DNA from: Flavobacteriales bacterium
GTDB taxonomy: Bacteria > Bacteroidota > Bacteroidia > Flavobacteriales > Flavobacteriaceae
Direction of reading: 5' to 3'
Assembly: GCA_027066365.1 (NCBI GenBank)
Contig: JAMONV010000059.1
Coordinates: forward strand, 1-64,000
Length of the DNA stretch: 64,000 nucleotides
Part shown: positions 16,486 to 25,937 of the stretch, piece by piece
How the letters are laid out: each line of letters opens with the position of its first letter
Numbering within the stretch: the first letter of the stretch is position 1
Translations under genes and position numbers: made by a program
The notes under the pieces: model-generated
The model's input: only the letters and a program-made list of their open reading frames with translations
The model's database searches: none
What the model was told of the DNA's origin: nothing

Positions 16486-17592
16486 TTATGATTTGCGAAT
16501 TTCACCGTCTTTCACCGTCAAAGTTCCGTCGATGATTTCGTCTTCGAGGTTGATGACAGGTTGACCTTCGGGCATGAGGAAGGTAAGGAAGTTATACATG
16601 TTTTTGGCATATAATTCGCTGGCGTTTACGGCCAAGAGCGAAGGGAGATTGGTTTTTCCGATGATTTTCACACCGTGTTTTTCGATGATTTTGTCCGGCT
16701 TGCTCAATTCCACATTTCCGCCTTGTTCCACGGCCATATCTACGATGACGGCGCCGCGTTTCATTTGCCGTATTTGTTCTTCGGTTATCAAACGTGGTGC
16801 TTTGCGCCCCATTACCAATGCGGTGGTAATGACCAAATCGGCTTGGAAGAGGGATTTGTCTACGGCTTCTTTTTGTTTGCGCAGAAATTCTTCGCTGGCT
16901 TCTTTGGCGTAGCCTCCTTCGGAAATGTCCTTGAGGGATTCGTCTTCCACTTGAATGAATTTAGCACCCAAGGATTCGGCTTCTTCTTTGGTTTCGGGTC
17001 GAATGTCGGTGGCTTCCACCACGGCACCCAGACGTTTGGCGGTGGCGATGGCTTGTAATCCGGCCACGCCCACGCCGTAAATCAATACGCGAGCGGGTTT
17101 GATCGTTCCGGCGGCGGTCATCATCAACGGAAATATTTTTTCCAATGCGTCGGCACCGATGATCACGGCTTTGTATCCGGCCAAATTGCTTTGCGAACTT
17201 AAAACGTCCATGTTTTGTGCCCTTGAAATGCGCGGAATCAATTCCATGGCAAAAGCCGTTACGCCTTTATCGGCCAGTTGCTTGATCAATTCCCCGTTGT
17301 TGTAGGGGAAAAGCATGCCCGCCAAAATTTGGCCTTGGCGAAACAGGGGCAAATCCTCGTCCGATGGCGGATTGATTTTGACGATAACATCCGCTTGTTC
17401 GAATACTTGTTTTTTATCCGCTATAACGGCTCCGGTTTCGCGGTATTGCTCGTCGGTGAAGTGCGAATCCAGTCCGGCGCCGCTTTCCACCACGACTTCA
17501 AATCCTTTGGCTATCAAGTCGGAGGCGGCCGAAGGTGTAAGGGCTACCCTTCGTTCGCCCGGGCGAGTTTCTTTGATGATACCTATTTTCAT
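16486..17592 (-). CDS. pntAA: NAD(P) transhydrogenase subunit alpha, NAD-binding part
   Basis: The 368-aa soluble subunit binds NAD(H) (domain dI). It begins MKIGIIKETRPGERRVALTP, the shared start of the alanine dehydrogenase/PntAA superfamily. A dinucleotide-binding segment VLIYGVGVAGLQAIATAKRLGA with EATDIRPETKEEAESLGA follows, and the RQMKRGAVIVDMAVEQGGN motif near residue 290 is PntA-like. Its position ahead of pntAB and pntB separates it from a true alanine dehydrogenase. The small membrane protein gene at 17690 is divergent from it across about 97 nt. Confidence 0.95.
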   Translation of the reverse strand: MKIGIIKETRPGERRVALTPSAASDLIAKGFEVVVESGAGLDSHFTDEQYRETGAVIADKKQVFEQADVIVKINPPSDEDLPLFRQGQILAGMLFPYNNGELIKQLADKGVTAFAMELIPRISRAQNMDVLSSQSNLAGYKAVIIGADALEKIFPLMMTAAGTIKPARVLIYGVGVAGLQAIATAKRLGAVVEATDIRPETKEEAESLGAKFIQVEDESLKDISEGGYAKEASEEFLRKQKEAVDKSLFQADLVITTALVMGRKAPRLITEEQIRQMKRGAVIVDMAVEQGGNVELSKPDKIIEKHGVKIIGKTNLPSLLAVNASELYAKNMYNFLTFLMPEGQPVINLEDEIIDGTLTVKDGEIRKS

Positions 17593-17689
17593 AATAACAT
17601 AAATTATTTTTGCTAACTTTGAATTGCAAAATACAAAAAAAGAATCTGCTTAATGCAACATTTGTCACACATTGATTAAATTTACGATT

Positions 17690-18070
17690 ATGAAGCGTTT
17701 TTTGTTAAAATTTCTTGCTTTTGTTGTTTTGGTGTTAATAGGGTTGTATTTTTTTAATATTTATGTGCCGTATAGTGAAGGATTTCGTTCGGGGCGATTG
17801 ATTAAGTTGAGTAAAAAAGGTATTATTTTCAAAACCTGGGAGGGTGAATTGAGTCTTGGAATCGGTCATGATCAGCGTTGGAGTTTTTCCATAGAACCGG
17901 GTGATGAGGAGGTCCGGCAACAATTGATTGATTTGCAGGGAAGGGATGTAAAGGTTCATTATATAGAGCGATTTTGGAAAATTCCGTGGAAAGGGAAAAC
18001 GAAATATTTTGCTAAGGGAGTGGAACAGGTTCGTGCAGAAGGTCCGTCGAATTATGATTTGCAGGAATAG
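17690..18070 (+). CDS. Small single-pass membrane-anchored protein, function unknown
   Basis: The 126-aa product has one N-terminal hydrophobic segment (residues 4-23), then a folded part with YSEGFRSGRLIKLSKKGIIFKTWEGELSLG. A pattern of this kind recurs in small Bacteroidota proteins that are sometimes labelled 6-phosphogluconate dehydrogenase; that label is unsupported because no nucleotide-binding motif is present. It probably sits in the inner membrane with its C-terminus in the periplasm. A TTG start six codons upstream is possible, but the ATG at 17690 gives a better signal anchor. It is isolated between divergent pntAA and the SusC gene. Confidence 0.7.
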   Translation: MKRFLLKFLAFVVLVLIGLYFFNIYVPYSEGFRSGRLIKLSKKGIIFKTWEGELSLGIGHDQRWSFSIEPGDEEVRQQLIDLQGRDVKVHYIERFWKIPWKGKTKYFAKGVEQVRAEGPSNYDLQE

Positions 18071-18285
18071 ATTTTTAGACCTGCCGACCTAAGAAGTTTT
18101 TATTGGGAGTTAGTTTTTATTTGCGCTTTGGTAAGCTGATGTATCGAATGATTTTTTGAGGGGCAAATAAGGTTATTTTTTTTTCGGTGTATCATATTTT
18201 GCTTAAAAAAAACTTTAAAATGACATAAAATAAAAGGAATAAGGTTTTTAAAATTAATATTAATTCAAAGTTTATTTTGAATGTC

Positions 18286-18317
18286 ATTGCGATTTAAAAA
18301 AACCTTTTTTATATTTA
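18286..18317 (+). promoter_or_regulatory. Promoter of the susC/susD-like pair
   Basis: ATTG at 18286-18289, a 20-nt spacer and TATATTTA at 18310-18317, one mismatch to TAnnTTTG. It overlaps an upstream in-frame ATG at 18281, which makes the ATG at 18344 the likely start of SusC. The A/T-rich stretch 18071-18285 shows nothing else recognisable. Confidence 0.6.
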
Positions 18318-18343
18318 TGGCAAATAATCCAAAAAACTCGATT

Positions 18344-21300
18344 ATGCGATACAAATCCCTACTCAGTTTGATTGCCGTTTTGACCGGCTTTGTGCTACGG
18401 GCTCAAGACGTGCAAGTTCAAGGAACCGTTACGGATGAAGCGGGACAGCCGCTTCCCGGTGTTAACATTGTAGTGAAAGGGACCCAAAAGGGAACCACCA
18501 CCGATTTTGACGGTTTATACAAGCTTTCGGTGCCTAAAGGAAGCACTTTGCTTTTTTCATATGTCGGTTTTAAAGACAAGGAAGTTGTCATTAAAGGTCC
18601 CGGTACTTATAATGTTAAAATGGAAGCCGCGGTTGAGTCATTGAACCAAGTGGTCATTACGGCCATGGGTATTAAGAAGAAAGAAAAAGCTTTGGGTTAT
18701 GCCGTGCAGGAGGTGAAATTGGCTAATTTGAAAACCCCGCAAACGGATGTGTTTACGAGTATACAGGGTGAAGTGTCGGGCGTTATGATTCAACAAACCT
18801 CCGGAACACCCGGTGCCGGGGTGGATATACTTATCCGGGGTATTACTTCGTTGGATCCCAACCAAAATAACCAGCCCTTAATTGTAGTTGACGGTATTCC
18901 CGTAAGCAATGATATTGTTTATGGTGATGTGTTGCCGAGTGCCGGCACCAATGCCCCCAGTTCTTCTCAGCAATTTTCTTTTTCCAACCGCGGGCTGGAT
19001 ATCACCCCCGAGGATATTCAAAGCATCACTTTCCTTAAAGGAGCGGCTGCAACGGCATTGTATGGTATTAAGGCCGCCAATGGTGCCATTATCATTACTA
19101 CTAAAAAAGGAATGAAAGGCCGGCCGGCTTTTACCTTTAATTCCAAAATAATCACAAATCATATTACCAAATGGTTTGAGCCGCAAACCAAATGGCGTGA
19201 AGGTTACGGGCGCATTCCCAAAGTAACGATGGATCCCGATAATCCGGATATTGCACCTGTTCAACGCAACGGATACGGTCCCGACAAAGGAGTATGGTTA
19301 TTAAACGGTCAAAGGTATAGCTTTCATACTTGGGGGCCTTCCTATGCCGAAAATACCGATCCGTCCATTAGATTCCATGATGTCTATAAAGAGTTATTCC
19401 GCACAGGGGTTAATTATGATAACAGTTTTTCCGTTAGAGGCGGTACGGACAAATACAATTATTATTTTTCGCTCGGTAATATTCAAGCTAAAAGCATTGT
19501 TCCGTATACCAAATACAGTAAATCATCCATTCGTTTCCGCGGAGATTATCAATTAACCCCCAAAATCAATTTGGAAACAAGTAACAGTTATATATATACC
19601 ACGGGCAATCTTCCCAATAACGGCGATAAATCCATCATGAGTTCATTGGCTTATTGGAGCACCTCTTTCCCCTTGGATAGATTGTGGGGACCCGACGGAC
19701 GTTCATGGAACTATACTCCGTATTGGATTGATAACCCGCGATATTTTGCTTATATCAGTAGCTTGAAATCGGATGTGAATCGTTCGATTAACGGATTGAA
19801 ACTTACTTATTTATTTGCTAATCATTGGAATTTTGTTTTCCGTGGAGGTGTGGATACTTATACCGATTCGCGAAACCGTTTCGTTCCCCCGGATTTGGAT
19901 GTGGGAACGCAGGTTCATGGATTTGTATATAACGCTAATATTAAATACCGTCAATTGGATGGTAATTTCCTGTTGAATTATGATAATAACTTAACCAAAA
20001 ACATTCATTTGGCGGCTACTTTCGGAAATGAAGTGTATTCGATGAAGCGTACTTATGAATATGTTCGTGGAGAAGGATTACAAATACCCGATTACAATCA
20101 CATTTCCAATACGACCAACATTTATGAAGGCGAACGAACCATACGCAAACGTTTGGTTGGAGTATTCGGCGAATTGCGTTTGGCGTATGCCGACAGATTA
20201 TTTCTCAACTTAACCGGTCGTAATGACTGGACTTCTACTTTTGTCAAAGAACATCGTTCATTCTTTTATCCTTCGGCCAGTTTGGCATTCGTATTTAATG
20301 ACTTTATTGATAAAGACAAAGAATACTTCTCCTTCGGAAAATTGCGTTTGGCGTATGCCGAGGTAGGTAAGGATGCACAAATCGGCCGTTTGAACGAGTA
20401 TTATTATCTGAATAACGGAATGCCGGGAGGAACGCCCAGAGTATATAAATCCATCGCTGTGGGCGATATAAATGCCCGTCCCGAACGTCAAATTACCAAA
20501 GAAATAGGTTTTGATTTGCGATTCTTGGACAATCGATTCCGAATTGACTATACTTATTACGATATAGTTAATAAGGACCTGTTGTTCGGAATGCCGATGC
20601 CCTACAGTAGCGGATTAAGTTCTTTTTATCGCAATGTAGGAAAAATCAAAAACTGGGGTCATGAATTATTGATTACGGCCAATTGGATTAAGAAGGAAAA
20701 CTTCTCCTGGCGTACAACGGTCAATTATACCAAAAGCAAAGGTAAAGTATTGGAACTCAACGAAAATGTTGATCAGATTGTCTATGGAGGAGGTTTTATC
20801 GTGAATATGGTTAAAGAAGGCGACTATTTGGGTTCGTTATACGGGTATACATGGCAATATACCGACGACGGACAGGTTATAGTGGACGGAAGAAGAAATA
20901 TGCCTTTGATTGACTGGACGGAGTTGAAATTGGTAGGGAATGCGTTCCCCGATTGGGTGGGAAGCATAGGAAATCACTTTACTTTCAATAATATAGGTTT
21001 CGGTTTCAATATCGAATACAAAAAAGGAGGCGACGTTTTTGACAGCTTTATCCGCACGGCCACACGTAACGGAAACGCCAAGGAAACGGAAGAACGTTAT
21101 GTCGAGCGAATATATCCCAATTCCGTAAAACCCAATGGACAAGGAGGTTATGATCCCAATACCGATCCTATGCAATTGAACGAATATTGGTACCGGTATC
21201 GATATCCTTATGTAGCGGAAACGCAATTGCGCGACGGTTCTTGGATTAAACTCAGGAATATTTATTTATCATATAATATTCCGCCTCGGTATTTGAAAAA

Positions 21301-21481
21301 TAGCTTTTTGAAAAAAGTTTCCTTTAATTTGTCGGTGAGCAATTACGTATTGTGGACCCCTCACGCCGGGTGGGACCCCGAAGGTTCGGAATATGCCGCC
21401 GGTAGTAATAAATACGGATTTACCGGTTATAGCACACCATTAACAACCAATTACAGCCTTGGTTTAAGTGTCGAATTTTAA
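18344..21481 (+). CDS. SusC/RagA family TonB-linked outer-membrane transporter
   Basis: The 1045-aa protein has a signal peptide (about residues 1-20, ending VLRAQ). A carboxypeptidase-D-like beta-sandwich (VQGTVTDEAGQPLPGVNIVVKG, in two parts over about 22-100) is the N-terminal mark of SusC proteins. The plug domain (about 115-240) contains LIVVDGIPV and ALYGIKAANGAIIITTKKG, and the rest is a 22-strand barrel ending in Phe. Together with the SusD lipoprotein encoded 11 nt downstream it should form a pedal-bin importer driven by TonB. No glycoside hydrolase, sensor or sigma/anti-sigma pair is adjacent, so the substrate is open: sugar oligomer, peptide or other. The start is chosen from the promoter position and signal peptide. 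Confidence 0.95.
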   Translation: MRYKSLLSLIAVLTGFVLRAQDVQVQGTVTDEAGQPLPGVNIVVKGTQKGTTTDFDGLYKLSVPKGSTLLFSYVGFKDKEVVIKGPGTYNVKMEAAVESLNQVVITAMGIKKKEKALGYAVQEVKLANLKTPQTDVFTSIQGEVSGVMIQQTSGTPGAGVDILIRGITSLDPNQNNQPLIVVDGIPVSNDIVYGDVLPSAGTNAPSSSQQFSFSNRGLDITPEDIQSITFLKGAAATALYGIKAANGAIIITTKKGMKGRPAFTFNSKIITNHITKWFEPQTKWREGYGRIPKVTMDPDNPDIAPVQRNGYGPDKGVWLLNGQRYSFHTWGPSYAENTDPSIRFHDVYKELFRTGVNYDNSFSVRGGTDKYNYYFSLGNIQAKSIVPYTKYSKSSIRFRGDYQLTPKINLETSNSYIYTTGNLPNNGDKSIMSSLAYWSTSFPLDRLWGPDGRSWNYTPYWIDNPRYFAYISSLKSDVNRSINGLKLTYLFANHWNFVFRGGVDTYTDSRNRFVPPDLDVGTQVHGFVYNANIKYRQLDGNFLLNYDNNLTKNIHLAATFGNEVYSMKRTYEYVRGEGLQIPDYNHISNTTNIYEGERTIRKRLVGVFGELRLAYADRLFLNLTGRNDWTSTFVKEHRSFFYPSASLAFVFNDFIDKDKEYFSFGKLRLAYAEVGKDAQIGRLNEYYYLNNGMPGGTPRVYKSIAVGDINARPERQITKEIGFDLRFLDNRFRIDYTYYDIVNKDLLFGMPMPYSSGLSSFYRNVGKIKNWGHELLITANWIKKENFSWRTTVNYTKSKGKVLELNENVDQIVYGGGFIVNMVKEGDYLGSLYGYTWQYTDDGQVIVDGRRNMPLIDWTELKLVGNAFPDWVGSIGNHFTFNNIGFGFNIEYKKGGDVFDSFIRTATRNGNAKETEERYVERIYPNSVKPNGQGGYDPNTDPMQLNEYWYRYRYPYVAETQLRDGSWIKLRNIYLSYNIPPRYLKNSFLKKVSFNLSVSNYVLWTPHAGWDPEGSEYAAGSNKYGFTGYSTPLTTNYSLGLSVEF

Positions 21482-21492
21482 AAATATTTATT

Positions 21493-22971
21493 ATGAGAAA
21501 ATACAAGTTTTTAATAATGCTTATGGTCTTTGCATTATCGGGATGTAAAGACTCCTTCTTTGATGTGAATCAACCCTCCAATGCCTTGTTGGAGGACCAA
21601 GTAAGTGTCAAGGATATGTTGCCCTATGTAGAGGTTAAGTTGGCCACCATGCATTACAGCATAGCTTATTATACGGGTCGTTACTCGCAACATATCATGG
21701 ATACCCGTTACCGTTCTACGGACCGCCACGGCCGTGTGTCGTTAAGCGGTGCATGGTCTACTCTGTACTTGCGTATTTTATATAACCTTCGTATCATAGA
21801 AAAGAAAGCCGTCGAACAAAACCTGAAACATTATTTGGGAATAGCCCAAGTCTTGGAAGCTCTAGCGATGCAAACAGCCACCGACCAATGGGGCGATATC
21901 CCTTATTCCGAAGCCGGATACGGATTGGAAAACACCTATCCTCACGTAGACAGTCAGGAGGCCATATATAACCGTTTATTGAATCTCCTTGATGAAGCGA
22001 TTGACAATTTAAGTGCAACGGGCCAAACCGATTCCCCCGATAGCAGAGCGGATGTTATCTACCGCGGTGATTTGACTAAATGGATTAAAGCGGCTCATTC
22101 TTTGAAAGCACGCATTTATCTCCATTTGAGTAAACGGGATCCCAATATGATGCAAAACGTAATTAATGAACTGCAAAACGGATTCACCTCATTGGAAGAT
22201 GATATGCAAGTATATTTCGATCCGCATTACCGCAATCCTTGGTATACCGGAGTGGTGGCTGCCAGACGTACGTCCAATTCCACTATTATGTTTTCGGAAC
22301 AATTAATCGGAAATATGAACGGACGCATTCTGCCTTTGGATACTTCGTTTGTCGGTAATGATACATTGATGATTGATATCGATCCCCGTTTGCCGAAGTA
22401 TGCCGAAAGAACCGGTGGTTCCCAATATCTCGGTGGAATTAACGGTAGTAGAGGAACTGCCGTAGGAGGAGGCAGTGCCAACGCTATTTTGGCCGATGAC
22501 GGCTATTTTAAAGAAGACGCACCCATTTTCATGATATCCTACATGGAAACTGAGTTTATGAAAGCCGAGGCATATTTTAAACTGGGAGATAAAGTCAATG
22601 CTTATCAAGCATATATGAATGGTATCCGGGCAAGTTTAAATAAATTGGAAATTGCTCCTTACTACAAGGATTTGTATCTAAACGCCCGTACCGTCGGCTT
22701 GAAAGGGGATCCCAATCAATTGACCCTCAGCCATATTATGACCCAAAAATATATTGCTTTGGTTGTTCATCCCGAAATTTGGACGGATTTGCGCCGTTAT
22801 GATTTCGATTCAAACATTTATAACGATTTTGATTTCCCCCAAGACAGAGTTTCCGATATACCCGCAAATGAATGGCCTCGTAGGGCCGTTTATCCTAGTT
22901 CCGAAGTAAATAGAAACCCCAATATCGACCAAGTGGAAGAATATTGGAGCAGACTCTGGTGGGATCAATAG
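21493..22971 (+). CDS. SusD/RagB family substrate-binding lipoprotein
   Basis: The 492-aa lipoprotein has a short signal sequence with lipobox L-S-G-C (Cys18). It then has the SusD-like TPR-containing helical fold: LGIAQVLEALAMQTATDQWGDIPYSEA is the conserved early segment (about residues 115-141), and MISYMETEFMKAEAYFKLG lies in the later TPR region. The C-terminal part carries ALVVHPEIWTDLRRYDF, typical of the SusD/RagB-like group. It forms the lid of the SusC transporter encoded just upstream. A terminator follows. Confidence 0.93.
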   Translation: MRKYKFLIMLMVFALSGCKDSFFDVNQPSNALLEDQVSVKDMLPYVEVKLATMHYSIAYYTGRYSQHIMDTRYRSTDRHGRVSLSGAWSTLYLRILYNLRIIEKKAVEQNLKHYLGIAQVLEALAMQTATDQWGDIPYSEAGYGLENTYPHVDSQEAIYNRLLNLLDEAIDNLSATGQTDSPDSRADVIYRGDLTKWIKAAHSLKARIYLHLSKRDPNMMQNVINELQNGFTSLEDDMQVYFDPHYRNPWYTGVVAARRTSNSTIMFSEQLIGNMNGRILPLDTSFVGNDTLMIDIDPRLPKYAERTGGSQYLGGINGSRGTAVGGGSANAILADDGYFKEDAPIFMISYMETEFMKAEAYFKLGDKVNAYQAYMNGIRASLNKLEIAPYYKDLYLNARTVGLKGDPNQLTLSHIMTQKYIALVVHPEIWTDLRRYDFDSNIYNDFDFPQDRVSDIPANEWPRRAVYPSSEVNRNPNIDQVEEYWSRLWWDQ

Positions 22972-22997
22972 TTCGAGTGAATCTTTAAAATTATATT

Positions 22998-23034
22998 GGA
23001 AAGTGCCTCTTTTTCGAGGCGCTTTCTTTTTTAT
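22998..23034 (+). terminator. Rho-independent terminator after the SusD-like gene
   Basis: GAAAGTGCCTC pairs with GAGGCGCTTTC (one G-T pair) around a T-rich loop and runs into TTTTTTATT. Confidence 0.85.
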
Positions 23035-23037
23035 TAT

Positions 23038-23045
23038 TATTTTTG
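23038..23045 (+). promoter_or_regulatory. Bacteroidota -7 element TATTTTTG of ftsY
   Basis: Exact TAnnTTTG match 17 nt before the ftsY ATG; it abuts the preceding terminator. No clear -33 TTTG. Confidence 0.5.
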
Positions 23046-23061
23046 TGAAAAATAATACAAT

Positions 23062-24003
23062 ATGTCCTTTTTCAAAAAAATATTCGGGAGAGAGGAAAAA
23101 GAAAAACTCGAAAAGGGTCTCGAGAAAACAAAAAAAAGTTTTTTTGAGAAATTAGGCAAAGCCATTGCCGGTAAGTCCAAAGTGGATGAAGAAGTGCTTG
23201 ATAATCTGGAAGAAGTCTTGATAACATCCGATGTGGGTGTGCCCACTACCTTGAAAATCATCGAACGAATAGAAGCCCGGGTAGCCAAGGAAAAATATTT
23301 GGGAACCCAAGAATTGAACCGGATTCTTAAAGAAGAAATCGCTGCACTTTTAGCGGAAAACGAAACGGAGAACCCAATATCGGGAAAGACCAAACCCTAC
23401 GTAATTATGGTAGTGGGAGTTAATGGTGTGGGAAAGACCACAACTATCGGTAAATTGGCCTATAAATTCAAAAATCAAGGAAAAAAGGTAGTTATCGGCG
23501 CAGCGGATACTTTCAGAGCAGCCGCTATCGACCAACTGCAAATTTGGGCGGACAGAACAGGCGTAAAGCTCATCAAACAACAACCCGGATCCGATCCCGC
23601 TTCAGTGGCTTATGATACACTTCATCACGCCTTGCATAATGACGCGGATGTCGTGCTGATTGATACCGCCGGACGCTTGCATAACAAAGTGAACCTGATG
23701 AACGAACTAACCAAAGTCAGGCGCGTAATGCAAAAACTCATTCCCGAAGCACCTCACGAAGTATTGCTCGTGCTGGACGGAACCACCGGCCAAAATGCGT
23801 TCGAGCAAGCCAAGCAATTTACCAAAGCTACCGAAGTCAATGCATTGGCCATAACCAAACTTGACGGAACCGCCAAAGGCGGTGTGGTGATCGGCATATC
23901 CGATCAATTCAAAATCCCCGTCAAATATATCGGCGTGGGTGAGAAGGCCGGAGATTTACAAGACTTCGATAAATATGAGTTTGTCGATTCGTTTTTTAAT
24001 TAA
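23062..24003 (+). CDS. ftsY: Signal recognition particle receptor FtsY
   Basis: FtsY is the membrane-associated SRP-type GTPase that receives ribosome-SRP complexes. The 313-aa protein has a short basic N-terminus, a four-helix N domain (about residues 15-100), and a G domain with GVNGVGKTTTIGKLA (P-loop), DTFRAAAIDQL, VLIDTAGRL, AITKLDGTAKGG and the closing GVGEKAGDLQDF. It lacks the long acidic A domain of E. coli FtsY, as is common in Bacteroidota. Opposite-strand neighbours are absent; porP/sprF-like follows after 48 nt. Confidence 0.96.
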   Translation: MSFFKKIFGREEKEKLEKGLEKTKKSFFEKLGKAIAGKSKVDEEVLDNLEEVLITSDVGVPTTLKIIERIEARVAKEKYLGTQELNRILKEEIAALLAENETENPISGKTKPYVIMVVGVNGVGKTTTIGKLAYKFKNQGKKVVIGAADTFRAAAIDQLQIWADRTGVKLIKQQPGSDPASVAYDTLHHALHNDADVVLIDTAGRLHNKVNLMNELTKVRRVMQKLIPEAPHEVLLVLDGTTGQNAFEQAKQFTKATEVNALAITKLDGTAKGGVVIGISDQFKIPVKYIGVGEKAGDLQDFDKYEFVDSFFN

Positions 24004-24051
24004 AAAATTTGTATTATTTTTACCGATAACATAGTGCATAAATTATAACGG

Positions 24052-25023
24052 ATGAAAAGCTTACGTCTGCTTGCTTTGGGGTTATTATTAATGTATATAA
24101 TACCGGGAAAAGCACAAGAAGGAATTCCCATTTATTACGATTATCTTACCGACAATCTTTTTTTGATTCATCCCGCCTTGGCCGGCGCAAGTTCTTGTAG
24201 CAAAGTCCGTTTGACAGGTCGTATGCAATGGTCGGGAGTAAAGGATTTTCCCATGTTACAAACCCTTAACGTGAGCGCTCATCTGGGAAAACATTCCGGA
24301 TTCGGATTGATTTTGTATAACGATCGAAACGGATATCACAGTCAAAAAGGCCTTCAAATGGCTTTTGCGCATCATTTACAACTCAGTCAAGGACGCACAC
24401 TCAATCAACTTTCTTTCGGTGTTAGCGGCATGTATTCGTTCAATCAACTCGATATGACCGGATTCGACCCCGACGATTTCGATCCCGCCGTGGCCAACGT
24501 GATGCAAAGTGCAGGCTATTTTAATATAGACGTCGGCTTGGCTTGGCATGTCGAAAACTTTTTCTTCATAGCTTCGGCTAAGAATTTATTATTAATGTCG
24601 CGTCCGCTTTATACATCCGGATTGGAAAATAATAATTTGCGGAATTATGTCGGTTCCATGGGTTATTTTTTCGGAAAAAAAGAAGGATTCCACTTTGAGC
24701 CTTCCGTGATGTTTCAATTTAAAGAATACAGCCGCGACATGATAGGGGATGTTAACTTGAAATTTTATCAAGACATGAGCAACGGGGCTTTTTTCTGGGG
24801 TGTTTCCTACAGAAATTATTTAAATGAAAGCGCTTACGGTAACCTTCAGGATTTGACGCCATTCATCGGATTTTATTCCAATAAATTTATAATCTCCTAT
24901 GTTTACACCTATCAATTGGCCGAAAATACTTTCAGCAAGGGCGGATTTCACCAGGTTTCGCTAGGTTTCAATTTCGATTGCCGCCGCCGTGAACCCGTTT
25001 TAGGTTGCCCGCATATTCGATAA
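24052..25023 (+). CDS. PorP/SprF family type IX secretion-related outer-membrane protein
   Basis: The 323-aa protein has a signal peptide (about residues 1-21, ending GKAQE). It then has the PorP/SprF hallmark region: YYDYLTDNLFLIHPALAG, then GRMQWSGVKDFPMLQTLNVSAH and GFGLILYNDRNG. The C-terminal barrel strands follow and the chain ends in a Cys-containing RREPVLGCPHIR tail. Family members are outer-membrane barrels that attach T9SS components or large adhesins. It is not next to other T9SS core genes or a SprB-type adhesin here, so it may be an accessory copy. It sits between ftsY and folP; a -7-like TATTTTTA at 24015-24022 lies upstream. Confidence 0.87.
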   Translation: MKSLRLLALGLLLMYIIPGKAQEGIPIYYDYLTDNLFLIHPALAGASSCSKVRLTGRMQWSGVKDFPMLQTLNVSAHLGKHSGFGLILYNDRNGYHSQKGLQMAFAHHLQLSQGRTLNQLSFGVSGMYSFNQLDMTGFDPDDFDPAVANVMQSAGYFNIDVGLAWHVENFFFIASAKNLLLMSRPLYTSGLENNNLRNYVGSMGYFFGKKEGFHFEPSVMFQFKEYSRDMIGDVNLKFYQDMSNGAFFWGVSYRNYLNESAYGNLQDLTPFIGFYSNKFIISYVYTYQLAENTFSKGGFHQVSLGFNFDCRRREPVLGCPHIR

Positions 25024-25038
25024 ATCCGTTTATACTTC

Positions 25039-25878
25039 ATGAATCCATCATTTTCAACGATAAATTGCCGTGGAAATTTAATTGCATTTTCTACGCCACG
25101 AGTGATGGGTATTATAAATGTTACGCCGGATTCTTTTTTTCCCGGGAGTCGCATAGCAACGGAGAAAGATTTGCTGAAAAAGGCGGAGCAAATGCTCGAC
25201 GAAGGTGCTACATTTTTGGATATAGGAGGCTATTCTTCTAGACCGGGCGCACGGCATATTGACGAAGAAACGGAAAAGCAACGTGTCATTCCGGCTGTTA
25301 AGCTCCTCGCCAAACATTTTCCGCAGGCTTGTATTTCGGTGGATACATTCCGTTCGGATGTGGCTCGAGCCGCTTTGGATGCCGGTGCGGGAATGGTGAA
25401 TGATATATCGGGAGGCAATTTGGATAAACGGATGTTTGATACGGTTGCGTCTTTCGGTGTTCCTTATATTTTAATGCATATGCAAGGCACTCCGCAAACC
25501 ATGCAAAAAAATCCCCGTTATGATGATCCCGTTGTCGATATTAATCGTTTTTTCGCCCGGAAAATCCGACGGTTGCAAGAAACGGGTATTCGGGATATTA
25601 TTTTGGATCCGGGATTTGGTTTCGGAAAAACACTTCAACATAATTACCGGATTTTATCCCGGTTGGATCAATTGACATGGCACGGATATCCCGTTCTTGT
25701 GGGAATGTCGCGTAAGTCGATGCTGTTTCGTTTGTTGGACGGGAAACCGGAAGAAATGCTCAATGCCACTACGGTTGTCAATACGATTGCCCTTATGAAA
25801 GGCGCTTCGATTTTGCGTGTACATGATGTAAAACCTGCCGTTGAAGCCGTAAGGATTTTTATGGAACTTAAGGAATAA
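25039..25878 (+). CDS. folP: Dihydropteroate synthase
   Basis: FolP joins dihydropterin pyrophosphate to p-aminobenzoate in folate synthesis and is the sulfonamide target. The 279-aa TIM barrel shows VMGIINVTPDSFFPGS, FLDIGGYSSRPGA, ISVDTFRSDVARAAL, MVNDISGG, ILMHMQGTPQTMQ, IILDPGFGFGKT and LVGMSRKSML, in the canonical order. It is encoded 15 nt after the porP/sprF-like gene and ends at a terminator shared with trpB2. Confidence 0.96.
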   Translation: MNPSFSTINCRGNLIAFSTPRVMGIINVTPDSFFPGSRIATEKDLLKKAEQMLDEGATFLDIGGYSSRPGARHIDEETEKQRVIPAVKLLAKHFPQACISVDTFRSDVARAALDAGAGMVNDISGGNLDKRMFDTVASFGVPYILMHMQGTPQTMQKNPRYDDPVVDINRFFARKIRRLQETGIRDIILDPGFGFGKTLQHNYRILSRLDQLTWHGYPVLVGMSRKSMLFRLLDGKPEEMLNATTVVNTIALMKGASILRVHDVKPAVEAVRIFMELKE

Positions 25879-25879
25879 A

Positions 25880-25927
25880 AAATGCCGCAACCCGAAAATA
25901 AAGGTGCGGCATTTGATAGTTTTTTTT
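25880..25927. terminator. Bidirectional terminator between convergent folP and trpB2
   Basis: AAATGCCGCA (25880-25889) pairs perfectly with TGCGGCATTT (25905-25914). T runs follow on the minus strand (directly) and on the plus strand (after GATAG), so it can end both transcripts. Confidence 0.85.
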
Positions 25928-25937
25928 AACTTCGTAT

